Translations under genes and position numbers: made by a program | Part shown: positions 1 through 5,106 of the stretch, in pieces | Numbering within the stretch: the stretch's first letter is position 1 | How the letters are laid out: each line of letters opens with the position of its first letter | Source: Candidatus Moraniibacteriota bacterium | GTDB lineage: Bacteria > Patescibacteriota > Minisyncoccia > Moranbacterales > UBA9337 | Direction: 5' to 3' | DNA length: 9,803 nucleotides | NCBI GenBank assembly: GCA_003510795.1 | Contig: DOKP01000013.1 | Span: 1-9,803, forward strand | The notes under the pieces: model-generated | What the model was told of the DNA's origin: nothing | What the model saw: only the letters and a program-made list of their open reading frames with translations | Databases searched by the model: none

Positions 1-149
1 ATTTCGAATTTTTAATTTTGAATTTCGATTGAATTTTGAATGACTAAATTATTAAAAAAGAAAGCGTGTTTGGGTGTCATTGCGAGTCGGTACTCCGACG
101 TGGCAATCTCTCACATTTCGTGGAAGCGTTAAGTTTTCTGGAAGCGCTA
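1..149. other. Repeat-rich intergenic DNA, no gene seen
   Basis: No credible coding region is visible here. The first 44 bases are made of overlapping AATTTTGAAT and ATTTCGA words. A hairpin repeat follows at 76-110. An 8-base direct repeat, TGGAAGCG, occurs at 121-128 and 139-146, with starts 18 bases apart, directly before the -35 box at 150. The pair could be an activator site or chance. Confidence 0.5.
76..110. repeat. Hairpin-forming dispersed repeat (ATTGCGAG...GCAATCTC type)
   Basis: The outer arms ATTGC (79-83) and GCAAT (103-107) and the inner arms GTCGG (86-90) and CCGAC (95-99) close a four-base TACT loop. From general knowledge, GTCATTGCGAG...GCAATCTC elements occur in many copies in diverse bacterial genomes. 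Whether this genome has other copies cannot be seen here. No U-run follows the stem, so it is not a simple terminator. Confidence 0.6.
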
Positions 150-178
150 TTGACTTTCGGGCATTTTTATGCTATACT
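150..178 (+). promoter_or_regulatory. Sigma70-type promoter of the small membrane protein unit
   Basis: The -35 box TTGACT (150-155) and the -10 box TATACT (173-178) are separated by exactly 17 bases. The bases TGC (170-172) before the -10 make an extended -10 element. This is close to consensus, and the start of transcription is expected near 185. The transcript would have a leader of about 140 bases before the ATG at 325. Confidence 0.75.
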
Positions 179-187
179 TTTAAGTTA

Positions 188-283
188 GCTCGTTTCTTAA
201 CAATTTAGTGTAAATTTCCATCACCCAACCTTTATCCTTAGTTAGTCGTCTAATTTGGGATAAATATTGAGTGATGGAGCGAG
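188..283 (+). promoter_or_regulatory. Predicted structured 5' leader RNA
   Basis: The leader can fold into a long interrupted stem. CTCG (189-192) pairs with CGAG (280-283). CCATCAC (218-224) pairs with GTGATGG (271-277). CAA (226-228) pairs with TTG (267-269). TTTATCC (231-237) pairs with GGATAAA (258-264). TTAG (238-241) can pair with CTAA (250-253) in the apical loop. The fold is read by eye and matches no riboswitch class I recognise. It ends about 40 bases before the start codon, so it could act on translation of the small protein or protect the RNA. Covariation in homologues would decide. Confidence 0.45.
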
Positions 284-324
284 ATTTTTTAAGGTAGTTT
301 AACCTAGGCAGGGGAGAAAAAGCA

Positions 325-519
325 ATGGAATATTTCAAAATTATCGGTGTTGTTGTTATTATTATTGCAGCTTTGGCAATATTCTATTTTGCATTAAAGG
401 CTGCAGCAAGTGGCGTTAGAGAATTTATCAATGAAGTAGTTCCTCTAAAGAGAGAAATAACCAAAACCGAGGGTTTTGTCATTACTCTTATTATTTTTTT
501 GCTCATAGCCAATAACTGA
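325..519 (+). CDS. Small hypothetical protein with two membrane segments
   Basis: This 64-residue protein is not one I recognise. It has a hydrophobic segment at about residues 5-28, a short charged stretch (about 32-48, including PLKREITKTEG), and a second hydrophobic segment at about 49-62 that runs almost to the C-terminus. This suggests a two-pass inner-membrane protein with a short polar loop. The ATG is well supported by a GGGGAG Shine-Dalgarno sequence (311-316) eight bases upstream, one of the best in the window. It sits alone between a near-consensus promoter and a strong terminator, so it is probably an abundant monocistronic message rather than a chance ORF. It ends in TGA, unlike the eight dcw genes, which all end in TAA. 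No function can be assigned; a small pilin-like or toxin-like peptide is possible but unsupported. Confidence 0.7.
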   Translation: MEYFKIIGVVVIIIAALAIFYFALKAAASGVREFINEVVPLKREITKTEGFVITLIIFLLIANN

Positions 520-618
520 ACCGCCAAAAAAATCGCTATAGTGGGCTGGTGGACGTGGTTCTTGTAAATAAAACCATATCCCCGAAAAAATAAGCAGGAA
601 AAAAAGAGGAAAAACGAA
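520..618 (+). other. 3' untranslated region of the small protein message
   Basis: Nearly 100 bases separate the TGA from the terminator. TGGTT (556-560) can pair with AACCA (572-576) to form a small hairpin. If the TGA at 517-519 were read through, the frame would stay open for another 15 codons to a TAA at 565-567. The rest is purine-rich and shows no gene. Confidence 0.4.
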
Positions 619-652
619 AAGCCGATTGCGGAAAACTGCAGTTCGGCTTTTT
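619..652 (+). terminator. Rho-independent terminator
   Basis: AAGCCGA (619-625) pairs with TCGGCTT (643-649). TGCGG (627-631) pairs with CTGCA (636-640), including one G-U pair, around an AAAA loop. A run of five T follows at 648-652. It closes the small-protein transcription unit and separates it from the dcw operon. A-rich sequence before the stem could give partial function on the other strand. Confidence 0.88.
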
Positions 653-699
653 AAATTTGGTTTTTTAAAAGGTAATTAATTATAGATGTTGAATTTAAT

Positions 700-755
700 A
701 GATCTCTCCACTCCTATTTTTTTGAGTACAGAAAAATATTCGGTCGAGATGACAT
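700..755. repeat. Degenerate dispersed repeat (CTCTCCACTCC...GGTCGAGATGACA type)
   Basis: The ends AGATCTCTCCACTCC (700-714) and CGGTCGAGATGACAT (741-755) resemble the termini of a repeat family that I recall being scattered through many bacterial genomes. The middle is AT-rich and has lost any strong pairing. A partial relative, GTCGGAATGACA, lies at 807-818. The assignment is from memory and needs a genome-wide search. Confidence 0.4.
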
Positions 756-841
756 ACGCGCAATAGATGTAAACCTTGGTTTAATTAAACTTTAAAGATT
801 TATTTAGTCGGAATGACATATTTTTGGGATGTTTTTGCTTT

Positions 842-877
842 ATAAACTTTATGAACTTTAAAAACCTTACAAACTTA
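842..877. repeat. Four tandem 9-base repeats before the mraZ promoter
   Basis: The units are ATAAACTTT, ATGAACTTT, AAAAACCTT and ACAAACTTA, laid end to end with one to three differences from one another. They end 9 bases before the -35 box of the dcw promoter. They may be an AT-rich upstream element or simple sequence drift. Confidence 0.5.
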
Positions 878-886
878 TTAAAAGTG

Positions 887-916
887 TTGACAAGATATGG
901 GCAAGTGGGGTAAAAT
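887..916 (+). promoter_or_regulatory. Sigma70-type promoter of the dcw operon
   Basis: A perfect -35 box TTGACA (887-892) lies 18 bases before the -10 box TAAAAT (911-916). Transcription should start near 923-925, giving a leader of about 155 bases to the mraZ ATG. It is the only strong promoter found ahead of the eight-gene series. Confidence 0.75.
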
Positions 917-950
917 GGTAGTGTAATGCAGTTGAGTGGGGAAGAGTGGG
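904..950 (+). promoter_or_regulatory. Probable MraZ operator (GTGGG direct repeats)
   Basis: AGTGGGG occurs at 904-910, inside the promoter spacer and touching the -10 box. GAGTGGG occurs twice at 934-940 and 944-950, exactly 10 bases apart, just after the expected transcription start. Known MraZ proteins bind short direct repeats with a TGGG core (Escherichia coli) or an AAAGTG core (mollicutes) at about 10-base spacing upstream of their own gene. A related AAAGTGT word lies at 881-887. The arrangement would let MraZ repress its own operon. This is inferred from sequence and position. Confidence 0.65.
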
Positions 951-958
951 TTTTTCTT

Positions 959-990
959 TACGAATTACTAAACTGTACGAATATACGAAT
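959..990. repeat. TACGAAT short repeats in the mraZ leader
   Basis: TACGAAT occurs at 959-965, 976-982 and 984-990, all within the expected untranslated leader of mraZ. The run of five C at 998-1002 that follows could pair with the G-rich operator region in the RNA. No function is evident. Confidence 0.45.
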
Positions 991-1078
991 GAGAATACCC
1001 CCGTAACCAATTTTAAAAAATGTTTTATAGAGTTTATTAGTATATTTGTATCAATTTGTAATTAGTAAAGAAAAACGC

Positions 1079-1513
1079 ATGTTTATCGGAGAATATCAAC
1101 ATACAATTGATCCTAAAAAAAGGGTGGCGATGCCATCGAAATGCCGGGTTGAACTTGGGAAAAAAGTAGTGATAACTCGCGGAATGGACAAATGTTTATT
1201 TATTTATCCGATGAAAACTTGGGAGAAATTAGCGGAGAAATTGGGTAGCTTGCCAGTTGGAGAATCAGGCACCAGAAGTTTTATTCGTTTGATGTTAGCG
1301 GGAGCAGTGGATGTGGATTTGGACAAACAAGGAAGAGTGCTAATTCCTGATTATCTAAAAGAATACGCGGGATTAAAAAAAGATGTAACGGTAGCAGGAC
1401 TTTTTGATAGATTGGAAATTTGGGATAAATCTAAATGGAGTGTATATAAAAATAAAGCTGAGAAAAATAGTGATGAGATAGCAGAGCAGTTGGGGAAGTT
1501 GGGAGTGTATTAA
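1079..1513 (+). CDS. mraZ: Transcriptional regulator MraZ
   Basis: MraZ is a DNA-binding protein of the SpoVT/AbrB fold that usually represses the dcw operon it heads. The 144-residue product has the expected two tandem swapped-hairpin domains, each with its DxxxR signature: DPKKRVAMP (residues 11-19) and DKQGRVLIP (about 81-89). The length matches the family norm of about 143-150. The frame is open from a TTG at 1046, but the ATG at 1079 gives the family-typical start MFIGEYQHTID, so the shorter form is preferred. Neither start has a good Shine-Dalgarno sequence. It is the first gene after the promoter at 887-916, and the GTGGG repeats around that promoter are its likely binding site. It is followed by rsmH, the standard dcw order. 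Confidence 0.95.
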   Translation: MFIGEYQHTIDPKKRVAMPSKCRVELGKKVVITRGMDKCLFIYPMKTWEKLAEKLGSLPVGESGTRSFIRLMLAGAVDVDLDKQGRVLIPDYLKEYAGLKKDVTVAGLFDRLEIWDKSKWSVYKNKAEKNSDEIAEQLGKLGVY

Positions 1514-1522
1514 AAAAGTTGA

Positions 1523-1594
1523 TAGGTTTTAAGTTATAGTTTGTAGCTTTAAAATAACTATTTAAAATACCTAACACCTAACACCTAAAACCTA
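1523..1594 (+). promoter_or_regulatory. Possible folded RNA in the mraZ-rsmH gap
   Basis: TAGGTTTTA (1523-1531) is perfectly complementary to TAAAACCTA (1586-1594). The enclosed segment can form AGTTAT (1532-1537) with ATAACT (1554-1559). The far arm lies within the heptamer array and ends 11 bases before the rsmH start, so the fold could affect rsmH translation. It is AU-rich and therefore weak. Confidence 0.3.
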
Positions 1595-1603
1595 ACACCT
1601 AAA
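1569..1603. repeat. Five tandem 7-base repeats (ACCTAAM) ahead of rsmH
   Basis: Five consecutive heptamers, ACCTAAC or ACCTAAA, fill 1569-1603 without interruption and stop two bases before the rsmH ATG. They occupy the place where a ribosome binding site would be, and none is present. Each unit carries ACCT, the complement of a Shine-Dalgarno core, so the array cannot serve as one. Confidence 0.8.
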
Positions 1604-1605
1604 AT

Positions 1606-2553
1606 ATGACAATTCATAAATCAGTATTGCTAGATGAAACGATAGCGGGATTAAATTTGAAAAACGGGATGGTGGTCGTAGATGCAACGCTCGGTGGTGC
1701 TGGTCATAGTCGCAAAATATTAGAGGCAATTGGAGACGATGGAATATTAATTGCAATTGATAGAGATGCAGAAGCGTTGGAAAGATTTAAAAATAAAATT
1801 AAGAAAGAAAATTTAAACATAAAAGAGGAAAATGTATATTTAGTTAATGACAATTTTGCTAATCTGGAAAATATTTTGGAAAGTTTGGAGATAGAAGGAG
1901 TAGATGCGATAATGGCAGATTTCGGTTTATCTTCAGATCAGTTGGACGATAAAGAAAGGGGATTTAGTTTTAATTCCCAGACTCCGCTCGATATGCGGAT
2001 GGATAAAAGTCAGGAATTAACCGCTAAAGATGTAGTTAATAAATATTCCAGAGAAGATTTAAATAAAATTATTAGAGATTTGGGCGAAGAAAAATTTGCC
2101 GGTAGGATTGCTAAAAAAATAGCGGAGGCTAGAGAAATTAAAGAGATAGAAAGTACCTCAGAGCTACTGGAAATTATCTCCCAGGCTATTCCCGAAAAAT
2201 ATAAACACAAAAAAATCCACTGGGCTACTAAGACGTTTCAGGCTATCAGAATGGAGGTTAATCAAGAATTGGAAAGCATCAAAGAATTTATCCGAGTAGC
2301 AATTGAAAAGTTAAATTCAGAAGGGAGACTAGCGGTAATTTCTTTTCACTCTGGAGAAGATAGGATAGTTAAGAATATTTTCAAAGAAGCTCAAGTGAAT
2401 TGTGTTTGCCCCGTAGAATTTCCTGTTTGCCGCTGTACGACAAGGGCCAAGATAAAAAATATCACCAAAAAACCGAAAGTAGCTTCAGAAATAGAGTTGA
2501 AAGAAAACCCGAGAGCCCGGAGCGCTAAATTGAGAATAGTGGAAAAAATTTAA
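1606..2553 (+). CDS. rsmH: 16S rRNA (cytosine-1402-N4)-methyltransferase RsmH (MraW)
   Basis: RsmH uses S-adenosylmethionine to methylate N4 of cytosine 1402 of 16S rRNA at the ribosomal P site. The 315-residue length is typical. The SAM-binding loop DATLGGAGHS (26-35) and the acidic pair in AIDRD (50-54) belong to the Rossmann core. They are followed by DFGLSSDQLDD (105-115), RGFSF, LDMRMD (128-133), TFQAIRMEVNQEL (210-222) and ISFHSGEDRIVK (245-256), all hallmarks of the family. Four cysteines near the end (266, 268, 275, 277) and NPRARSAKLR (301-310) match the usual C-terminal region. The ATG at 1606 gives the standard N-terminus, IHKSVLLDE. There is no Shine-Dalgarno sequence; a heptamer array abuts the start. 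It lies 92 bases after mraZ. Confidence 0.97.
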   Translation: MTIHKSVLLDETIAGLNLKNGMVVVDATLGGAGHSRKILEAIGDDGILIAIDRDAEALERFKNKIKKENLNIKEENVYLVNDNFANLENILESLEIEGVDAIMADFGLSSDQLDDKERGFSFNSQTPLDMRMDKSQELTAKDVVNKYSREDLNKIIRDLGEEKFAGRIAKKIAEAREIKEIESTSELLEIISQAIPEKYKHKKIHWATKTFQAIRMEVNQELESIKEFIRVAIEKLNSEGRLAVISFHSGEDRIVKNIFKEAQVNCVCPVEFPVCRCTTRAKIKNITKKPKVASEIELKENPRARSAKLRIVEKI

Positions 2554-2826
2554 AATAAAACAGGTATTACGCACTTTGATATTTTAACTTATTTTAAGCA
2601 TTAATTAAGTTTTTGATTATAATTCTGTTTTTTCTCCCACGAATCCACAAATCAACTACAAATTTACAAATGTGAAAATAACTTACTTCCTAGAATATTT
2701 GTAGATTTGTAACAGATTTGTAGATTTGCGGTAATTTCTGGATTATAACTAAAAACAATTATTTATCGCTTAATTAAATCAATATCGGGAGATGTGTATC
2801 TACTGGACAAAAATAAAAATAAAAAA
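2554..2826. other. Long rsmH-ftsL gap with AT-rich hairpins
   Basis: This 273-base gap is long for the start of a dcw cluster. An AT-only hairpin, AACTTA (2586-2591) with TAAGTT (2606-2611), runs into five T (2610-2614) and might terminate weakly. A TATAAT box at 2618-2623 lacks a convincing -35 partner. A long imperfect inverted repeat occupies 2648-2720. A 12-codon ORF (2792-2830) ends overlapping the ftsL start. No longer gene is seen. Confidence 0.45.
2648..2728. repeat. Imperfect inverted repeat with ATTTGTA arms
   Basis: Positions 2648-2671 pair with 2697-2720 at about 20 of 24 positions around a 25-base loop. The right arm contains AGATTTG three times (2703-2709, 2714-2720, 2722-2728). 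Related ATTTGTA words precede mraZ near 1044-1063. As RNA it would be a long AU-rich hairpin in the middle of the operon, with no U-run directly after it. Confidence 0.6.
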
Positions 2827-3144
2827 ATGAATAATAAAGAAATCAAAAATGAAAATCATTCCGGTTTTACTAAGGTAAAAATGTCAGTAGCGTTTTTGTG
2901 TTTAGTGGTAGCTATGGTTTATTTGGGGATTATTAATGCTAGCGCGGTAAAAGGATATGAAATTAAAAAAGTTGAGCAAAAAATAGAAGAGCTTAAGAAA
3001 GAAAACAAACAATTACAAATTCAAGAAGCGGAATTAAATTCTTTTTATAATATAAAAGACAATATTGGAAATTTGAATATGGTAGAAGTGAAAGATGTGG
3101 TTTATATTGATGATAACGAAGGCGCAGTAGCTTTAAAGAAATAA
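2827..3144 (+). CDS. ftsL: FtsL-like septal division protein
   Basis: FtsL is a small bitopic membrane protein that pairs with FtsB/DivIC through a coiled coil and activates the septal synthase FtsW-FtsI. From the ATG at 2827 the product has 105 residues: a polar cytoplasmic tail (1-18), one membrane segment (about 19-39), and a coiled coil (about 44-74) with heptad positions V49, I53, L56, N60, L63 and L70. A short extracytoplasmic tail ends in VVYIDDNEGAVALKK. Topology, size and position between rsmH and ftsI identify it; sequence alone would not separate FtsL from FtsB or DivIC. The frame is also open from a GTG at 2794, preceded by GGGAG at only one or two bases, which is too close. The ATG overlaps the TGA of a 12-codon upstream ORF, so re-initiation is possible. 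Confidence 0.7.
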   Translation: MNNKEIKNENHSGFTKVKMSVAFLCLVVAMVYLGIINASAVKGYEIKKVEQKIEELKKENKQLQIQEAELNSFYNIKDNIGNLNMVEVKDVVYIDDNEGAVALKK

Positions 3145-3246
3145 ATATCGGGATATAAAAATGATAGCTACTTCTTGGAAGTTGGATTTCTTAAAAAATT
3201 AAGTTAATATGCGGATAGACGGGATATTTTTAAGAAAAATGAACCT
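3145..3246. other. ftsL-ftsI gap with tiny ORFs
   Basis: The gap carries a 13-codon ORF (3161-3202) preceded by CGGGA at a workable distance. A 29-codon ORF (3209-3298) runs into ftsI in another frame. The word CGGGATAT occurs at 3149-3156 and 3220-3227. No promoter or terminator is evident. The tiny ORFs show no recognisable product and may be chance. Confidence 0.35.
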
Positions 3247-5028
3247 ATGCAGAAAACGATTTTATCTATCGGAAAAAATAGAAGCGATAAATTGGTAAGC
3301 AGCCAGAGAATTTATTTTTTGGCTGTTGCTGTTTTTTTTATGGGGGTGATTATTATTGCCCGGCTTTATATCTTGCAGATACGCGATCACGCGAGGTTTC
3401 GAACCATGGCTGATGATCAGCATGGCGCTTTTAGCGAACTTTCCGCCAAAAGGGGAGAAATTTATTTGAAAAACAGAGATGAAAAATATCCGTTGGCGGT
3501 GAATAAGGAATATATGATGGTTTTTTTGGAGCCGAAAATGGTTGCTGAAAAAGATAGAGTTGTCAGTGAATTGAGTTATATTTTGGGAATGGAGAGAATT
3601 GAAATTGAGAAAAAATTATCTAATCCAGAGGACATGTTTGAAATAGTAAAGAAAAAAATTTCTCAAGAAGAGGCGGATAAAATTACAGAATTAAAACTTA
3701 AAGGAGTGAAATTATTAGGAGAAAATTATCGGTACTATCCAGGCAAAGAATTAGCTTCGCAGATAGTGGGCTTTGTCGGTTCAAATGGAGAACAAGAGAT
3801 AGGTCGCTATGGGTTGGAATCTTTTTGGGAAGAGGAACTACAGGGTAAGAATGGAAGTATTTTTCAAGAAAGAGACAGCGCGGGAAGATGGATATCGATA
3901 ACTGACCGAAAGAAAGTTCCTGCCCAAGACGGGGCGGATTTGGTCTTAACTATTGATCAGGCGGTGCAGTATGAGATAGAAAAAATTCTTAAATTGACTA
4001 TGGAAAAATATAAAGCGGATGGGGGAAGTATCTTGGTTCAAGAGCCGAGTACGGGGAAACTTTTAGCGATGGCTAGTTATCCAAATTTTAATCCCAATGA
4101 ATTTGGTAAAGTTGAAAATATGAGCGTTTTTACCAATCCAGCCATAACGAATGCTTATGAATCTGGATCTGTTTTCAAAACAGTAACTTTGGCTAGTGGT
4201 ATTGACGCTGGGGTGATATCTCCCAATACCACATATGTCGACAACGGAGTAATTAGCGAGGCGGGCTATAATATTAAAAATTCAGATGGCAAAAGCAATG
4301 GGACGCAAACTATGACGCAAGTTTTGGAAAAATCTCTAAATACCGGTGTTATTTTTACAGAAAAATTAATGGGCAACAAGAAATTTGCTGAGTATGTTAG
4401 AAATTTTGGATTTGGTGAAAAGACTGGAATTACACTACCCAATGAAGCGGCTGGAGATGTTCGTAATTTAAATAATTTAAAAAGCGACATTCAGTTTTTC
4501 ACGGCTTCTTTCGGACAAGGAATCACCACTACGCCACTACAAATTTTAAATGCTTACTCAGTTATTGCCAATGGAGGAAATTTGATGCGTCCCCAGGTAG
4601 TGGAAAAGAAAATTTATTCTGATGGACGGGAAGAATCAGTCGAGCCAAAAATTATTCGAAGAGTCATTAAAGAAGAAACAGCCAAGCAAATGAAAGAAAT
4701 GCTTGAAAGCGTAGTGGTAAATGGACATGGTAAGCGCGCGGCAGTAAGTGGATATCGCGTGGGAGGAAAAACTGGGACAGCACAGGTGGCCAAACAAGGC
4801 GGAGGAGGGTATGAAGAAAGTATAACTATAGGATCTTTTACGGGCATAGCTCCCTTGGATAACCCTAGATTTGCTGTTATAGTAAAAATAGATAATCCCA
4901 AGGATGTGCAATGGGCCGAATCAAGCGCGGCGCCTACTTGTGGAGAAGTATTGAAGTTTTTGTTGAATTATTATAATGTTGAGCCGACCGAGCCGATAAT
5001 AAAAGAAACCCAAGTTTCAAAACCTTAA
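3247..5028 (+). CDS. ftsI: Septal peptidoglycan transpeptidase FtsI (class B penicillin-binding protein)
   Basis: This enzyme cross-links peptidoglycan stem peptides at the division septum and works with FtsW and the FtsL complex. The 593 residues show a single N-terminal membrane anchor (about 21-43), the class B pedestal region with RGEIYLKNRD (69-78), and a transpeptidase domain from about residue 225. All three catalytic motifs are intact: SVFK (308-311, nucleophile S308), SLN (363-365) and KTG (508-510, in GGKTGTAQ). No PASTA domain follows, and the protein ends in a short Pro/Glu/Lys-rich tail. The chosen ATG gives a short cytoplasmic tail before the anchor. No Shine-Dalgarno sequence is visible, and an ATG at 3239 is out of frame. 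Its position after the ftsL-like gene supports FtsI rather than an elongation-type PBP2. Confidence 0.95.
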   Translation: MQKTILSIGKNRSDKLVSSQRIYFLAVAVFFMGVIIIARLYILQIRDHARFRTMADDQHGAFSELSAKRGEIYLKNRDEKYPLAVNKEYMMVFLEPKMVAEKDRVVSELSYILGMERIEIEKKLSNPEDMFEIVKKKISQEEADKITELKLKGVKLLGENYRYYPGKELASQIVGFVGSNGEQEIGRYGLESFWEEELQGKNGSIFQERDSAGRWISITDRKKVPAQDGADLVLTIDQAVQYEIEKILKLTMEKYKADGGSILVQEPSTGKLLAMASYPNFNPNEFGKVENMSVFTNPAITNAYESGSVFKTVTLASGIDAGVISPNTTYVDNGVISEAGYNIKNSDGKSNGTQTMTQVLEKSLNTGVIFTEKLMGNKKFAEYVRNFGFGEKTGITLPNEAAGDVRNLNNLKSDIQFFTASFGQGITTTPLQILNAYSVIANGGNLMRPQVVEKKIYSDGREESVEPKIIRRVIKEETAKQMKEMLESVVVNGHGKRAAVSGYRVGGKTGTAQVAKQGGGGYEESITIGSFTGIAPLDNPRFAVIVKIDNPKDVQWAESSAAPTCGEVLKFLLNYYNVEPTEPIIKETQVSKP

Positions 5029-5042
5029 ATTTTTATGGAGCA

Positions 5043-5077
5043 GGATATTTTTTAGAAGCTAATTCTGCTTAATATCC
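5043..5077 (+). promoter_or_regulatory. Hairpin in the ftsI-hydrolase gap
   Basis: GGATATT (5043-5049) pairs with AATATCC (5071-5077), and AAGC (5056-5059) pairs with GCTT (5067-5070). No U-run follows, so it is unlikely to terminate transcription. It may protect or separate the two parts of the operon message. Confidence 0.4.
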
Positions 5078-5106
5078 AAATAAGTAAGTCTTAATGTTAA
5101 GTAAAT

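Larger units (their letters stand above)
660..880. other. Intergenic DNA of degenerate repeats before the dcw promoter
   Basis: No gene is visible. The stretch holds a degenerate element at 700-755, a 12-base palindrome GTTTAATTAAAC (779-790), a second GTCGGAATGACA-like word (807-818), and a 9-base tandem repeat at 842-877. It reads like eroded repeat DNA between two transcription units. Confidence 0.5.

Noticed and set aside
517..519. TGA recoded as glycine, as in Gracilibacteria and Absconditabacteria
   Set aside because: No in-frame TGA interrupts any of the eight dcw genes, and conserved glycines use ordinary GGN codons, so the standard code fits.
842..877. CRISPR-like array
   Set aside because: The units are 9 bases long, contiguous and without spacers; this is a simple tandem repeat.
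1046..1078. Upstream TTG start extending mraZ by 11 residues
   Set aside because: The family starts with MFIGEY at the ATG at 1079; the extra residues match nothing typical, and TTG is a rare start.
1569..1603. Telomere-like repeat (TTAGGT on the other strand)
   Set aside because: There are only five units, they lie inside an operon, and they end at a start codon; nothing suggests a chromosome end.
2618..2623. TATAAT as an internal promoter before ftsL
   Set aside because: No acceptable -35 box lies 16-18 bases upstream, and such words are expected by chance in AT-rich DNA.
4266..4911. Antisense ORFs of 74-95 codons opposite ftsI, with similar ones opposite rsmH, ddl and murF
   Set aside because: They lie wholly or mostly within strongly conserved coding regions on the other strand, have no recognisable domains or ribosome sites, and are shadow frames.
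5029..5106. Terminator after ftsI splitting the operon
   Set aside because: The hairpin at 5043-5077 has no following U-run, and no promoter is seen before the hydrolase gene.
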